From NCBI RefSeq assembly GCF_003048535.1, contig NZ_PIRQ01000003.1, forward strand, positions 1-64,000: 64,000 bases of DNA, written 5' to 3'. This document shows positions 1-10,197 of this stretch, in pieces (positions within the stretch are counted from its first letter, which is position 1; each line of letters opens with the position of its first letter). A program made the translations under genes and the position numbers. Below the pieces are notes generated by a model. It had not been told where the DNA came from. It worked only from the letters and a program-made list of their open reading frames with translations, and did no database searches. This DNA comes from Campylobacter concisus. GTDB lineage: Bacteria > Campylobacterota > Campylobacteria > Campylobacterales > Campylobacteraceae.

Positions 1-190
1 CCTTACTGAAATATCAATAATTGCAAGGATAAATTCTAATAATTTTCATTACATTGCGGCAAACATAATCTATAAAAATTTAACTAGCGATATCACTATA
101 AAGCTATAAATATTAGATTATTTTTAAAAATTTTATTATGTTTATAAAACAAAAAATAATTTTAAGATTATAGATAAAAAGGAGTTATTT

Positions 191-213
191 TCATCCTCAA
201 ATTTTGAGGATGA
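191..213. terminator. Hairpin downstream of the first chemoreceptor gene
   Basis: An inverted repeat with arms of about 8-11 bp (TCATCCTC and GAGGATGA flanking an AT loop) lies about 36 bases past the restored stop codon of the minus-strand chemoreceptor gene. On the minus strand it is followed by AAAATAA rather than a U run, so it is a weak candidate terminator. The rest of 1-248 is AT-rich with no supportable gene. Confidence 0.4.
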
Positions 214-248
214 AATATTAATGAAATTTTAAATATCAATCCACAAGG

Positions 249-2202
249 TTAAAATTTATTCTTTTTAACATCAGCTACTATTGTCTTAGCCATTTCATCT
301 ATTTGAGCAGTGATTTCATTCGTTGAGCTCACTATATGAACATTTTGCTTTGTAATGCTATCTATCTGGCTTACACTTTGATTTATCATATTTATGCCTT
401 CGCTTTGCTCTCTAATACTCTCGCTCATTTCATTGATACTTTGAGTAAGTATATTTGCATTAGTTTCGATCTCGCCAAGTGATTTTTTGGGTTCGCTCAG
501 CTAGTTTTCTAACTTCATCTGCAACTACAGCAAAACCTCGTCCATGCTCACCAGCACGTGCTGCTTCGATAGCGGCGTTTAGAGCAAGTAGGTTGGTTTG
601 ATCGGCTATATCTCTAATAATAACGATGATATTTTTAATCTCTTCAGATTGTTTTATAACATCTACAGTTTTTTGACTAATTGCGCTCATTGAGCTACTC
701 ATTTGCTCGATAGCAGCAGCACTTTCTTGAAGAGAATTTGCTTGTGTGCTAGCACCTTGAGTTACTTGTTTCATTGATGCATCTAAATTTTTGGCTTTTT
801 CTTCTAAGAATTGTGCTTGTTTTAGGTTAAATGCAAGCATATTAGCTATCTCTTCGCCAAGCTCATTTGTTACTAGTTCGACATTGCCTTTGGCATCCAA
901 AATTCTTGAAGTAAAATCAGAATTTCTAAAATCATTAAAAGTTTTTTGGATCATATTTAAATCGCTACCGACTCTTTTTTCCAAAACATCTAGCATTTTA
1001 TTTAAGACATCTTTTAATTCGATTAGCTTTGGATTAGCTGGAACATCTACTATCCTTGCTTTTAAATTTCCATTTTCTATCGCCTTTGCAGTCTCAACAG
1101 ATTGAGATACCACTCTAGAGTCTTGATCGGCATTGTCAAAAATTTTAGCAATATTATCATTTATTAGTTTGCTCATTACGCCAAATTCATCTTTTGTTGC
1201 CACCTTTGAAACAACTGGCTCTTTTATCTCAAAATTTAAAAATCTAAAGAAACTAACCAAAGCATCTGTAATAGTTTTAATAGGATTAAGCGATCTTTTT
1301 AGCAAGAAATATACAAACGCAGACAAGACAACTATAAATATAAAGGCTAAAATAATCTGAACTTTTAAAATAGGCAAAGTATGCGAGCTAAAGATATTTT
1401 GATCCATTGCTGTTATTGCCAACCAACCTTTGTCATTTATCTCTAACATATAAGCATAGACATCTTCGCCTTTTGTATTTTTATATGCTATCAATCCATT
1501 TTCATCAAATTTCTTTTCATTATATTGTTTTATTAGACTCTTTGCGATCTCGTGAGGTTTGCCGACTAATTCTTTATTTGGGTGCATTATAACATTGCCA
1601 TTTTGATCTGTAACAAAAGCATAGCTGTATTCAGTTTTACTAATTTGCGATATATTATTGCTCAACTCCTCAATAGATGCATCTATACCCGTAACTCCAA
1701 TATTTTTAATAGGTGCAGCAAAAGTTATAACCATCGCATTTAATGAAGCTGCCATATATGGATCAGTATATATTGGTTTATTCTCGGCTTTAGCTTGTTT
1801 ATACCATCCTCTAACTCTTGGATCATATCCAGCTTTATTTTGCCCATTTGATCTAAACATAGCCCCATCCTCATATCCAGCGTAAACAAGAGTGATCTCT
1901 TTTCCAGATATAGCTTTTGCTTGAGATAAAGCTAAATTTATACCATCAGCATTCATCGAGCCATCACTTTTCTCGCTTATCTTACTAAGAGTCTCAGCCA
2001 TTTTCTCTATAGCATACTGATTATTGGTAAAAAAGCTATTTAGTGTGATTTTCACATCTTTTAAGATTTGCTTTTGAGTTTGTATTACTAACTCAATGGC
2101 CTTATCATGAGCTGTGTTGTAGCTAGCTAAAGATATTAGCGAGAATGATATGAATAATGCCAGTATGAGCATTAAAGATATTTTGTTTGCAATTGATCGC
2201 AT
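249..2202 (-). pseudogene. Methyl-accepting chemotaxis protein, frameshifted in signalling domain
   Basis: Transmembrane chemoreceptor that would sense a periplasmic ligand and control CheA. The readable N-terminal part (580 codons, 460-2202) has a membrane segment at about residues 9-30, a Cache-type sensor with DPRVRGWYK, a second membrane segment at about 280-302, and the conserved cytoplasmic hairpin tip ([20 protein letters not shown]). After LAERTQK the frame is lost. The expected tail (SLGEIE and onward, ending VKKNKF) is intact in another frame down to the stop at 249-251. A T6 run at 483-488 (A6 on the coding strand) is one base longer than in the neighbouring paralogue. The start follows an AAGGAAAG ribosome-binding site. 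It may be a true pseudogene, a slippage variant or a sequencing error. Confidence 0.85.
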
Positions 2203-2361
2203 TTACTTTCCTTTTACAAAAATTTTTAAGATGCGATTGTATATTTTTTTATATTAAATAGTATTTAATAATATTAATTACAAAATAGTGATGTATACAT
2301 TAAATAATAATTTTGAATTATTTTTTCATTTTAGATAGTTAAAGTAAGTGAGATAAAATTA

Positions 2362-2390
2362 GAATTTAGGGGAGATAAGCCCCTAAATTC
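2362..2390 (-). terminator. Terminator of second chemoreceptor gene
   Basis: A perfect 11-bp stem (GAATTTAGGGG / CCCCTAAATTC) with a 7-base loop lies 10 bases after the stop of the gene ending at 2401. On the minus strand it is followed by the T-rich TAATTTTAT, as expected of a Rho-independent terminator. Confidence 0.8.
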
Positions 2391-2400
2391 GGCTCTAAGA

Positions 2401-4368
2401 TTAAAATTTATTCTTTCTAACGTCAGCTACTATCGTCTTAGCCATGTCGTCTATTTGGTCAGTAATTTCGTTTGTTGTACCAACAATATCAATATTTTGT
2501 TTTGTAATACTGTCGATCTGACTTACGCTTTGGTTTATCATATTTATGCCTTCGCTTTGCTCTCTGATACTCTCACTCATCTCATTAATGCTTTGAGCTA
2601 GAACATTTGCATTAGCTTCTATCTCACCAAGGGATTTTTGAGTTCTTTCAGCTAGTTTGCGCACTTCGTCTGCAACTACGGCAAAGCCTCTGCCATGTTC
2701 TCCTGCACGTGCTGCTTCGATAGCAGCGTTTAGAGCAAGTAAATTTGTTTGATCGGCTATATCCCTAATGATAACTATGATGTTTTTAATCTCTTCGCTT
2801 TGTCTCGTTACGTCGCTAGCTTTTTGGCTAATGGCGTTCATAGAACTGCTCATCTCTTCTATAGCGGCCGCACTTTCTTGGATGGAGTCGGCTTGCTTAT
2901 GGGCTCCGTCGGTTAGGGTTCTCATAGATTCTGCTAGGATTTTAGCTTTTTCTTCTAGAACCTGAGCTTCTTTTAAATTTTCTCTTAGCATATTGCTTAC
3001 GGCGTCGCCAGCACTTTGAAGGCCTACTATCATATCTCTTAGATCACTTTCAAGCTCCGGTTTTAGTTCTAGTCTAGGAGTGTAGTCGTTTTTGTTGTAA
3101 GAAGCTAAAACTACCGCTATTCCTTTTAAATTTTCAGAAATTGACGCAAAGAATTTATTTAGTAGATCTTTTAACTGAACCAAAGCCGGGTTATTCGGAG
3201 TAGAATTAATCTTAGCACCCATATGTCCTTTTATCATGAGATTTGCTATACCGTTCATCTCATCTATTAAGGCGCTGTCTTTTTTAACGCCGTTAAGGAC
3301 TTTTTCTATATTTTCGTTAATAGATTCGCTCATTCTGCCGAATTCGTCTTGCGTAGTTACCACTAGCTTTTCCGGAGCGTTAGGGGTTTCGTAGGTGATA
3401 AATTTAAACGCGTCTTCAAGCTTGGTTTGAATAGTTCTAATAGGGCTAAGGGATTTTTTAAGAAGAACAAATACTATAACCGAAAGTATGACTATAAAAG
3501 CTACAGCTAGGATTATTTGAGCTTTTAATAAAGGCAATGTATTAGACGAAAAAGTATCTGCTCCGATAGCGGCTACGGCTAACCAGCCTTGATCGTTTAT
3601 AGGAAGGACTTTGGCGGTTACGTTTTCGCCTTTATAGTTTGTATAAGGGATAAGTCCATTTTCATCAAATTTTTTAGCCGCAAACGCCTCGGCTAGATAT
3701 TTGCTTGCGGGAACGGTTTTACCGACGTTGTTTGGGTCGTTATGCATTAGTATTAGGCCGTCTTTATTCATTAGATAAACATAGCCGTATTTTGTTTTAC
3801 CCATTTCGAGAATTTTTTTACTTAGAGTATCTATTTTTAAATCAAGCCCCAAAACACCATCAAAATTTCCATTTTTATTTACTGGAGCGGCAAAACTAAT
3901 TACTAAAGCATTAAACAAGGCAGCCTTGTAAGGTTCGGTATATATAGCACCATTTGCACTCTTCGCTGCTTTATACCAGCCTCTAGTTCTAGGATCATAG
4001 TTATCGGCTGGAGTTGTTCTAGTGCCGTCAGACTGGAAAAAATGTCCATCACTCTCGCGACCATAAAAAATATCAGTAACTAGATGACTAACGCTTTCTT
4101 TTTGCATTTTTGTTTTTTCCATGTACGAGTCATCATTATTTGGTGTTTGTGCTATATCTAAAGCATACTTTTTAGCAACTTCTAAATATTCTTCAAAAAA
4201 AGAATCCGTAGTAGCTTTGATGTCACTTAGAATCTGATCCTGGGTCTGGCTGACCAACTCTACTACCTTACTTTCCGCTGTATAGTAGCTGACTGCTGAA
4301 ATAGCAGCAAACGAAATAACTAGCAATGAGATGATAATCATCGCTATCTTTGAAGTTATGGACTTCAT
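2401..4368 (-). CDS. Methyl-accepting chemotaxis protein (Cache sensor)
   Basis: Intact 655-residue chemoreceptor. A membrane segment at about residues 9-30 is followed by a periplasmic double-Cache-like sensor with [11 protein letters not shown] and [21 protein letters not shown] second membrane segment lies at about 285-308, then a HAMP-like linker and the signalling coiled coil with the invariant tip [23 protein letters not shown]. It ends VRKNKF with no CheB/CheR-binding pentapeptide visible. A strong AAGGAGG site precedes the start. It lies in tandem with the frameshifted paralogue, sharing a near-identical signalling domain but a clearly different sensor, so the ligands probably differ. 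The ligand cannot be read from sequence; Cache sensors often bind amino or organic acids. Confidence 0.95.
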   Translation of the reverse strand: MKSITSKIAMIIISLLVISFAAISAVSYYTAESKVVELVSQTQDQILSDIKATTDSFFEEYLEVAKKYALDIAQTPNNDDSYMEKTKMQKESVSHLVTDIFYGRESDGHFFQSDGTRTTPADNYDPRTRGWYKAAKSANGAIYTEPYKAALFNALVISFAAPVNKNGNFDGVLGLDLKIDTLSKKILEMGKTKYGYVYLMNKDGLILMHNDPNNVGKTVPASKYLAEAFAAKKFDENGLIPYTNYKGENVTAKVLPINDQGWLAVAAIGADTFSSNTLPLLKAQIILAVAFIVILSVIVFVLLKKSLSPIRTIQTKLEDAFKFITYETPNAPEKLVVTTQDEFGRMSESINENIEKVLNGVKKDSALIDEMNGIANLMIKGHMGAKINSTPNNPALVQLKDLLNKFFASISENLKGIAVVLASYNKNDYTPRLELKPELESDLRDMIVGLQSAGDAVSNMLRENLKEAQVLEEKAKILAESMRTLTDGAHKQADSIQESAAAIEEMSSSMNAISQKASDVTRQSEEIKNIIVIIRDIADQTNLLALNAAIEAARAGEHGRGFAVVADEVRKLAERTQKSLGEIEANANVLAQSINEMSESIREQSEGINMINQSVSQIDSITKQNIDIVGTTNEITDQIDDMAKTIVADVRKNKF

Positions 4369-4575
4369 CTTTCCTCCTTTAAAAAGTTAAAATCGCTTTA
4401 ATTTATCGAAAAAGAATTAAAATTAGTATTAAATTTACCCTCTATTTAATGCTTTTTAAAAATTAATAAAGATATCTTGATAATTAAAATTTTTGAATAA
4501 ATTTTAGATCACTAAAAATCATTAAATAAGCTAATTTTACTTTTTATTCTTTTGCTAGACATAGAGTATAAATTT

Positions 4576-4998
4576 TTACTTGAAAATCAATAAAATAACG
4601 CCTGAAATAATAAGACAGATGGCTAAAATTTCTTTTAAATTTAACCTCTCGCCAAGAAAGATGACAGCCAAAATAATAGCAAGTACAACGCTAAATTTAT
4701 CAACCAGCGCCACTTGATATACCTTGCCAACTTGCATCGCTTTAAAATACATGAGCCAAGATAGTCCGGTTGCCATGCCACTTAGTATGAGAAAGAGCCA
4801 GTTTTTGGGGCTTAGTGAGTTTAATGGTTGCCATTTTTTAGCCACGCTTAAAAGCAAAACGAGCATCAAAATGACAACGATCGTTCTTATAAATGTCGCA
4901 AAATCACTGTCGATATCCTTTACACCAAGCTTTGCAAAGATCGCTGTAAGTGCAGCAAAAACAGCTGAAAGAGCTGCATAGATAAACCACTCTGGCAT
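4576..4998 (-). CDS. EamA/DMT-family membrane transporter, single domain
   Basis: A 140-residue hydrophobic protein with about five membrane helices (roughly residues 3-20, 33-52, 66-85, 93-112 and 120-138). It matches one EamA repeat of the drug/metabolite transporter superfamily: LSGMATGLSWLMYFKAMQVG, then a late VIFLGERLNLKEILAICLIISGV segment typical of the fold. Full DMT carriers have two such repeats, so this half-size protein would be expected to dimerise (inference). The substrate is unknown. It lies downstream of the DyP peroxidase with a 45-base gap and may be read from the same message. Confidence 0.85.
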   Translation of the reverse strand: MPEWFIYAALSAVFAALTAIFAKLGVKDIDSDFATFIRTIVVILMLVLLLSVAKKWQPLNSLSPKNWLFLILSGMATGLSWLMYFKAMQVGKVYQVALVDKFSVVLAIILAVIFLGERLNLKEILAICLIISGVILLIFK

Positions 4999-5043
4999 TT
5001 TTATTTAAAATTTAAAAGGGCAAGTTGCCTCACCCATTTAAAT

Positions 5044-5967
5044 TTATCCCTCATAATCACTTAGCATATCAACTGTTGGAACAAAGTATAGGGCACCAGT
5101 TACAGGCGTACTAAAGTCAAGCAGCCTATCTGAGTTACCCTTTGGCTCGCCGATAAACATCTTTTTAAGCATAAGCTCAACCGTTGAAAACGTGCTCGCA
5201 TAAGCGATAAAATAAGTGCCTGTTTTGCTGCCTTCGGTAAATGGCATATTGCCACGCACGACTTTTTTATCATCTCCGACGTTTGCAGCAGCTGAGTGCG
5301 AATTTGTAGGTTTTACATCCTCGCTCATCTCGATGTCAAGCTCTTTTGAGCGGCCTATTACCTTTTCTTGCTCGCTTACGCTTGTGGCGTTCCACTCTTT
5401 CATGTTATGGAAATATTTTTGTACAAAAACGTAGCTGCCGCCTTTAAATTTAGCGTCCTCATCGCCAACTTTAGCAAAGAAATCTCTATTTTCGCCCTCA
5501 GGATTTTCAGTGCCATCAACAAAGCCAATTATCGCCCTGCCGTCATGATACTTAAAGCCTTGCGTCTCGTCTGTAAGCTCTGCAAATTTAAAAAGTACGG
5601 CCTTTATCGCTTGAGCCATATCGAAGCAATCAGGCGCATTTAAAGCGCGGATATGGATGTGAATATCGCCCTTTGTGCTAACAGCCTCGTGTTTATCGCC
5701 CTTGATCGCTTTAAAATTTACAAGCTCTTTTGGCAGATCTTTTGAAATTTCAAGCTTTTTCCAAGCATCATGACCCACGCCAAGGACGCAGTTTACATTT
5801 TCATTTGCGCCAAATCTAATCTTGGCAGTTTTATTTAAATTTACAACCAAGGCGCAAAGCTCGGCAAACCCCTCTTTACAAGCCTTTTTATCAGCTGTTA
5901 AAACCCATGTTTGAAAGACTGTGTTGTTGCCTGGTGTCTGCGTGACTTCCTGTGAATTTACGCTCAT
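5044..5967 (-). CDS. DyP-type heme peroxidase
   Basis: Dye-decolourising-type heme peroxidase of 307 residues. The family GXXDG motif is present as GFVDG (residues 148-152, catalytic Asp151). H224 is the likely proximal heme ligand and R238 in VRGNMPF the distal arginine. The N-terminus (MSVNSQEVTQ) has no signal peptide or twin-arginine motif, so it is probably cytoplasmic or encapsulated; no encapsulin gene is seen nearby. DyP enzymes reduce H2O2 using varied organic donors. The start follows AAAAGGAGAAAAA. The gene lies 20 bases after the DUF4230 gene, likely in one transcript. Confidence 0.92.
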   Translation of the reverse strand: MSVNSQEVTQTPGNNTVFQTWVLTADKKACKEGFAELCALVVNLNKTAKIRFGANENVNCVLGVGHDAWKKLEISKDLPKELVNFKAIKGDKHEAVSTKGDIHIHIRALNAPDCFDMAQAIKAVLFKFAELTDETQGFKYHDGRAIIGFVDGTENPEGENRDFFAKVGDEDAKFKGGSYVFVQKYFHNMKEWNATSVSEQEKVIGRSKELDIEMSEDVKPTNSHSAAANVGDDKKVVRGNMPFTEGSKTGTYFIAYASTFSTVELMLKKMFIGEPKGNSDRLLDFSTPVTGALYFVPTVDMLSDYEG

Positions 5968-5987
5968 TTTTTCTCCTTTTTAAAATT

Positions 5988-6683
5988 TTATGCAATATTT
6001 TCTAAATTTAGTTGCGAGCTTATCTGCTCATCATTATCGTCAAAGACAAACTCAACTTTGTTTGCGCCAAAGCTCTTAGCTATCGCTTCAAGCGTGTCGC
6101 GAGCTGATTTATGAATTTTACTTTGAAGCTGCAAGATAAGGCGAACACTCATCTTTTTGACTTCATTTCTCGCCTCTTCGATTAGTCTATTTTTATCTTC
6201 TTCTGTAAAAGTGCTACCAAAAAAGCCATTTAGCGAGTCAGGCAGCAAAAATGGTATAAATTTGCCGTTTTTCTCATCGTAAAATTTCATATCGGCGATT
6301 GAGAATTTATACTTGCAAGGAGGCATTTTTATCTTATAGCTAGAGTTTGCGATCTGCGTGATCTCGAGCTTTGGGCTAGTTAGATCGTAGATGAAATTTA
6401 TCTCAAACTCAAATATCATCGAAAGCTTCTTCTCGCTTATAAGCCATCTTAGATACTCTTTGCCAAAATTTCCAAACGCATGATCTGTCTTTGTGACGAT
6501 CTCTTTGCTATAAACTTGAAAAACAGATAGCTCGCCGATGCTTTTTAGCTGCGAAATTTCGGTGCTGACTGAGAGATCTTCGCTATCATCTTTTGCCTTT
6601 TTTAAAGCCTTATTTGACCTATAAAATGCAAATGCCAAAACAGCTAATAAGATAGCTAATATCAAATTTGCATATTCGCTCAT
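5988..6683 (-). CDS. DUF4230-type membrane-anchored protein
   Basis: A 231-residue protein with one N-terminal membrane helix (about residues 5-21, ILAILLAVLAFAFY), a charged linker and a soluble domain. The pattern (SIGELSVFQVYSKEIVTKTDH, later EEARNEVKKMSVRLI near the C-terminus) matches DUF4230 proteins as I remember them. Their biochemical function is not established. The helix-first layout with a long tail predicts a single-pass anchor. It is first in a minus-strand set with the DyP peroxidase. A good AAGGAG site precedes the start. The 279 bases upstream, shared with the divergent autotransporter gene, are very AT-rich and must hold both promoters. Confidence 0.75.
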   Translation of the reverse strand: MSEYANLILAILLAVLAFAFYRSNKALKKAKDDSEDLSVSTEISQLKSIGELSVFQVYSKEIVTKTDHAFGNFGKEYLRWLISEKKLSMIFEFEINFIYDLTSPKLEITQIANSSYKIKMPPCKYKFSIADMKFYDEKNGKFIPFLLPDSLNGFFGSTFTEEDKNRLIEEARNEVKKMSVRLILQLQSKIHKSARDTLEAIAKSFGANKVEFVFDDNDEQISSQLNLENIA

Positions 6684-6962
6684 TTTTTCTCCTTTAAGGC
6701 TTGCTATTTTAGCTTAAATTTGTAAAGCAAAGGTGAAATTCTACTTTTATTAAAAATTATATTTAAATAATTGTTTTAAAGTAAAATAGTAATTAATAAT
6801 ATTTAAGTGATATTATCTTGATCATTTTTTCATATCTTATAGTAAAAATAGCGTAAAAATGGGATTATTAGAGTAAATTTTTATCATAAATTTTAATATT
6901 TTAATTAATAATTTATTTTAAGAATATTACAATCCATTTAAATTTTATGCAAAGGATGAGAT

Positions 6963-9900
6963 ATGAAAAGATCCATTTTAAATAAAAAATGTATTTTGAT
7001 AAGCGCGGCTTGTTGTACTCTTTTGTTTGCAAATTCACTAAATGCTAACGATCAAGAAAGTGGTAAATTTGGCGACATAAGCAGCTGGCAGAGCGCTGAG
7101 TATAAAGCATACTGGGGACTAAAGCGTATCAATGCAGCTATAGCGTATGCTCTTGGAGTAACGGGCAAAGGTGTGACACTCGGTGTTATGGACTCTGGCG
7201 CATTACTTAGCCACCCTGAACTTAGCGATGGTAGGATAAGCGCGCTAAAAATTTCTGGCAGCTACTACAAAGATGGACAAAAATATCCAGATACTGAGCA
7301 CGGCAACTCTCCTTTTTTAAAAAAGGGAAGCACTGATAAAAACAGAGCTGACTTTGGCGACTTTAAAAAAGGTGAAAAATTTGAAGCTGATGGCAACTGG
7401 ATCGCTGGTGTAAACGACTCGCACGGCACACACGTAGCTGGCACAATTGCTGGCTCAAGAGATGACAAAGGGATGCATGGTGTAGCATTTGGCTCAAAAC
7501 TTATAGTAGGAAATACTGGCGGAACCGACGGTATGACATATGGACCAAACCAAGACTACAACTTCTTTTTAGCATCTTATGAGGGACTAGCCAAAGGTGG
7601 TGCAAGAGCTATAAATAATAGTTGGGGTTCAAACCGAAAATTTTATAAAGCTTATGAGGGAGCAACTGGATTTGATGGTGGTAATAGCTTAGATATAAAA
7701 GACCTTGACGCAGCATATAAAAGCTACTATCCATTTGTCACAAATGGTAAAAATTTCATGGATGCCGCTTATGAAGTCGCCAAAAAATACGGCATCATTC
7801 AAGTCTTCACTGCCGGAAATAGAAATGGCATGAAAGAGTCATACACGAGAGCTATGCTTCCATATTTCCGTCCAGATGCTGAAAAATACTGGATAAACGT
7901 CACTGGAGTGACAGATGGCGATGCACAATACTTTAACACAGCAGGACACTCAAAATGGTGGAGTATTGCCGCACCTGCTAAAAAAATAAAATCAAGCACC
8001 GTCGATCCCAAAAACGGAGAGGCAGGCTATGACAGTTGGGACGGCACATCTATGGCAGCTCCACACGTCACTGGCGCACTTGGTCTTGTCATGCAAAGAT
8101 ATTCATATATGAGTAATACTCAAGCAAGAGATGTTCTACTAACTACCGCAAGACAAGTTAGAGATGAGTTTAAAAAGCCAGCTGATACAAGAAGAATTTC
8201 TGGTTTTACTGCACCACTTGGCGTACCTGATGAGCGCTGGGGCTGGGGAGCACTTGATATGTCAAAGGCTATGTTTGGACCAGGACAGCTGCTAGGTGTA
8301 TTTGATGTAAGTCTAGACGTAGATGATCTTTACTCAAATAATATCAGCGATGTAGCTATAAAATACAGAAAGACTGAAGATGAGGCAGAGGCAAAAATTT
8401 GGGCTAATCGCAAGGCTGAGCTTGAGAAAATGTCAAATTTAACAGCCGAGCAAAGGGCTGAACTTGATATAGAAAATGCTAGAGAAAAAGCGAGAGAACA
8501 AAGAGCTAACGAAGGCTATGAAGGGACTCTTATCAAAAGAGGTCTAGGCACTCTAAAACTAGCAGGTAACAACTCATACACTGGCAAGACTATAATAAAA
8601 AGTGGCAAAATCACAGCACTAAATCAATCACTAAAATCAAGCGAAGTAGTAGTTGAAAATGGTGGTGCACTTGAGATTGTTAAAGAGATGAGCGTTAGAG
8701 AGATTGATAAAAATAAATTTTCTCAAAAGCTATCTTTTAAAGATGTAACTAGAAAAAGTACAAGTGACACAGTAAAAGCTACTATAAAAACAGGTGGTAG
8801 TTATATCATCTCAAATAACGCAGCAAATTTAAATCTAAATTTTGAGAAGAACTCTATCATAGATATAAGTGAGCCAGATGTAGATGTCATGAAAAAACTA
8901 TATGATGATAGCTCAAAGGCAAAAACTTATGCCGTAACTGGAAATTTTAGTGGCTACAACGACACTATCTCAAAAAAATACGCATTTTTTGACCTTACTA
9001 GAAATTATAGTGACAACAAGCTAGAGCTAACACTCAAAAAATCAAAAAATACAATAACAAGTATAGCAGCTAGTGACAACCAAAAAAGAGTAGCACAGCT
9101 CATAGAGAGTACAGCTAGCAAACCAGCACTCCTTGCTTCGCCGTTTAGAAGTAGACCAGCAGTTATTACGAGTGATCTATACAGACACTTCATCTACGCT
9201 ACACCAAAACAAGCAAGTGATACGCTAAAAACATTTGCAAATAATGCAAATTTAGCTCAGCATAATGCATTTTTACTAGAAAGCATCCTACTAAAAAATG
9301 CCATCATCAACCATGAATTTGATCCATTTGGAGCAAAAGCAAGTGATGTAAATGGCATGAAATTTTGGTCAAATACCATGGCTAATGCTATGAAATTTGA
9401 TGATGTAAAAGCAAACTCACTCACTCAGCTTTTTGGATTTGACGGTAGTGTAAATGATGTTTTCACACTTGGTGGTGTGCTTGGTGCTAGCAACGAAAAA
9501 GTAAAAGAAGATGGCGAAAATGCTTATAAAACAAAAGGTGCAAGTGTCGGTATCTACTCAAAAAGTCAAATTTCTAGCACAAAGCTAGACCTTGGCCTCA
9601 TATACACAAACGCAAAACGCAAAACGCAAAATGGTGCTACAATCGCGAGCTTTTACTCAAATGAACACGTAAAGAGCAAAGAAAAAGCACTTACTACTTA
9701 CGCAAATTTGGCACTAACTAGCTTTAACAGTACAAATTTCTCACTAAATCCTTATGTGGGCGCAAGCTATCTACGTATGAAAACTGATAGCACTAGCCAA
9801 AATGTAGGAATTTTCAGAATGGACATTGATGAAAAAGCTAGAAATTTAGGCATATTTAGCTTAGGCCTAAACCCTAGTGTGCCATTTAGTCTTGGCAACA

Positions 9901-10154
9901 TGAAGATGAAATTTGAAGCTGATCTAGCCTACAATAGACTAGTTGGCGATACAAGAGCAAATATCGGTGTAAATATCGCAAATGCTGGATACTTAGAACT
10001 TAAAGGAAGAGAGGTGCGTGATCTTGGCACAGCTAGCCTTGGTATAAAAGCGAATGTTTATAAAAATATAAATTTAGGCCTATCTTACACAGGTGCTTTT
10101 GCTAAAGATGTGAAGTCAAATAGCGTAAATGCAAAATTTGAGATATTGTTTTAG
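6963..10154 (+). CDS. Subtilisin-type (S8) serine protease autotransporter
   Basis: Type V-secreted protease of 1063 residues. A signal peptide (about 1-28) is followed by a subtilase domain with the full catalytic triad: Asp77 in VMDSG, His154 in DSHGTHVAG and Ser363 in GTSMAAPHV, with Asn286 (TAGNRNG) as oxyanion residue. A charged, probably helical stretch (about 465-515) leads to an autotransporter beta-strand repeat (GTLKLAGNNSYTGKTIIKSG). The C-terminal 270 or so residues form a beta-barrel ending in Phe (FEILF), typical of outer-membrane proteins. It stands alone, divergent from the DUF4230 gene, after an AAGGATGAGAT ribosome-binding region. It probably cleaves surface or host proteins (inference). 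Confidence 0.95.
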   Translation: MKRSILNKKCILISAACCTLLFANSLNANDQESGKFGDISSWQSAEYKAYWGLKRINAAIAYALGVTGKGVTLGVMDSGALLSHPELSDGRISALKISGSYYKDGQKYPDTEHGNSPFLKKGSTDKNRADFGDFKKGEKFEADGNWIAGVNDSHGTHVAGTIAGSRDDKGMHGVAFGSKLIVGNTGGTDGMTYGPNQDYNFFLASYEGLAKGGARAINNSWGSNRKFYKAYEGATGFDGGNSLDIKDLDAAYKSYYPFVTNGKNFMDAAYEVAKKYGIIQVFTAGNRNGMKESYTRAMLPYFRPDAEKYWINVTGVTDGDAQYFNTAGHSKWWSIAAPAKKIKSSTVDPKNGEAGYDSWDGTSMAAPHVTGALGLVMQRYSYMSNTQARDVLLTTARQVRDEFKKPADTRRISGFTAPLGVPDERWGWGALDMSKAMFGPGQLLGVFDVSLDVDDLYSNNISDVAIKYRKTEDEAEAKIWANRKAELEKMSNLTAEQRAELDIENAREKAREQRANEGYEGTLIKRGLGTLKLAGNNSYTGKTIIKSGKITALNQSLKSSEVVVENGGALEIVKEMSVREIDKNKFSQKLSFKDVTRKSTSDTVKATIKTGGSYIISNNAANLNLNFEKNSIIDISEPDVDVMKKLYDDSSKAKTYAVTGNFSGYNDTISKKYAFFDLTRNYSDNKLELTLKKSKNTITSIAASDNQKRVAQLIESTASKPALLASPFRSRPAVITSDLYRHFIYATPKQASDTLKTFANNANLAQHNAFLLESILLKNAIINHEFDPFGAKASDVNGMKFWSNTMANAMKFDDVKANSLTQLFGFDGSVNDVFTLGGVLGASNEKVKEDGENAYKTKGASVGIYSKSQISSTKLDLGLIYTNAKRKTQNGATIASFYSNEHVKSKEKALTTYANLALTSFNSTNFSLNPYVGASYLRMKTDSTSQNVGIFRMDIDEKARNLGIFSLGLNPSVPFSLGNMKMKFEADLAYNRLVGDTRANIGVNIANAGYLELKGREVRDLGTASLGIKANVYKNINLGLSYTGAFAKDVKSNSVNAKFEILF

Positions 10155-10164
10155 TAGAAGCTAT

Positions 10165-10190
10165 GCTCGCTACTTTAAATAGTAGCGAGC
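10165..10190. terminator. Bidirectional terminator between convergent genes
   Basis: A perfect 10-bp stem GCTCGCTACT / AGTAGCGAGC with loop TTAAAT lies between the convergent autotransporter and threonine ammonia-lyase genes. It can serve both strands; the downstream U tracts are poor. Confidence 0.65.
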
Positions 10191-10197
10191 CATTAAA

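Noticed and set aside
483-488. Calling the T6 run a classic phase-variation tract
   Set aside because: Campylobacter phase variation typically uses G or C runs of eight or more; six A/T bases is short, so error or fixed mutation is at least as likely.
2768-2965. Plus-strand open frames within the chemoreceptor genes
   Set aside because: They mirror the low-complexity coiled-coil coding sequence on the other strand and carry no start signals.
8005-8080. A possible second subtilase gene fragment
   Set aside because: The Ser motif belongs to the single continuous autotransporter protease domain.
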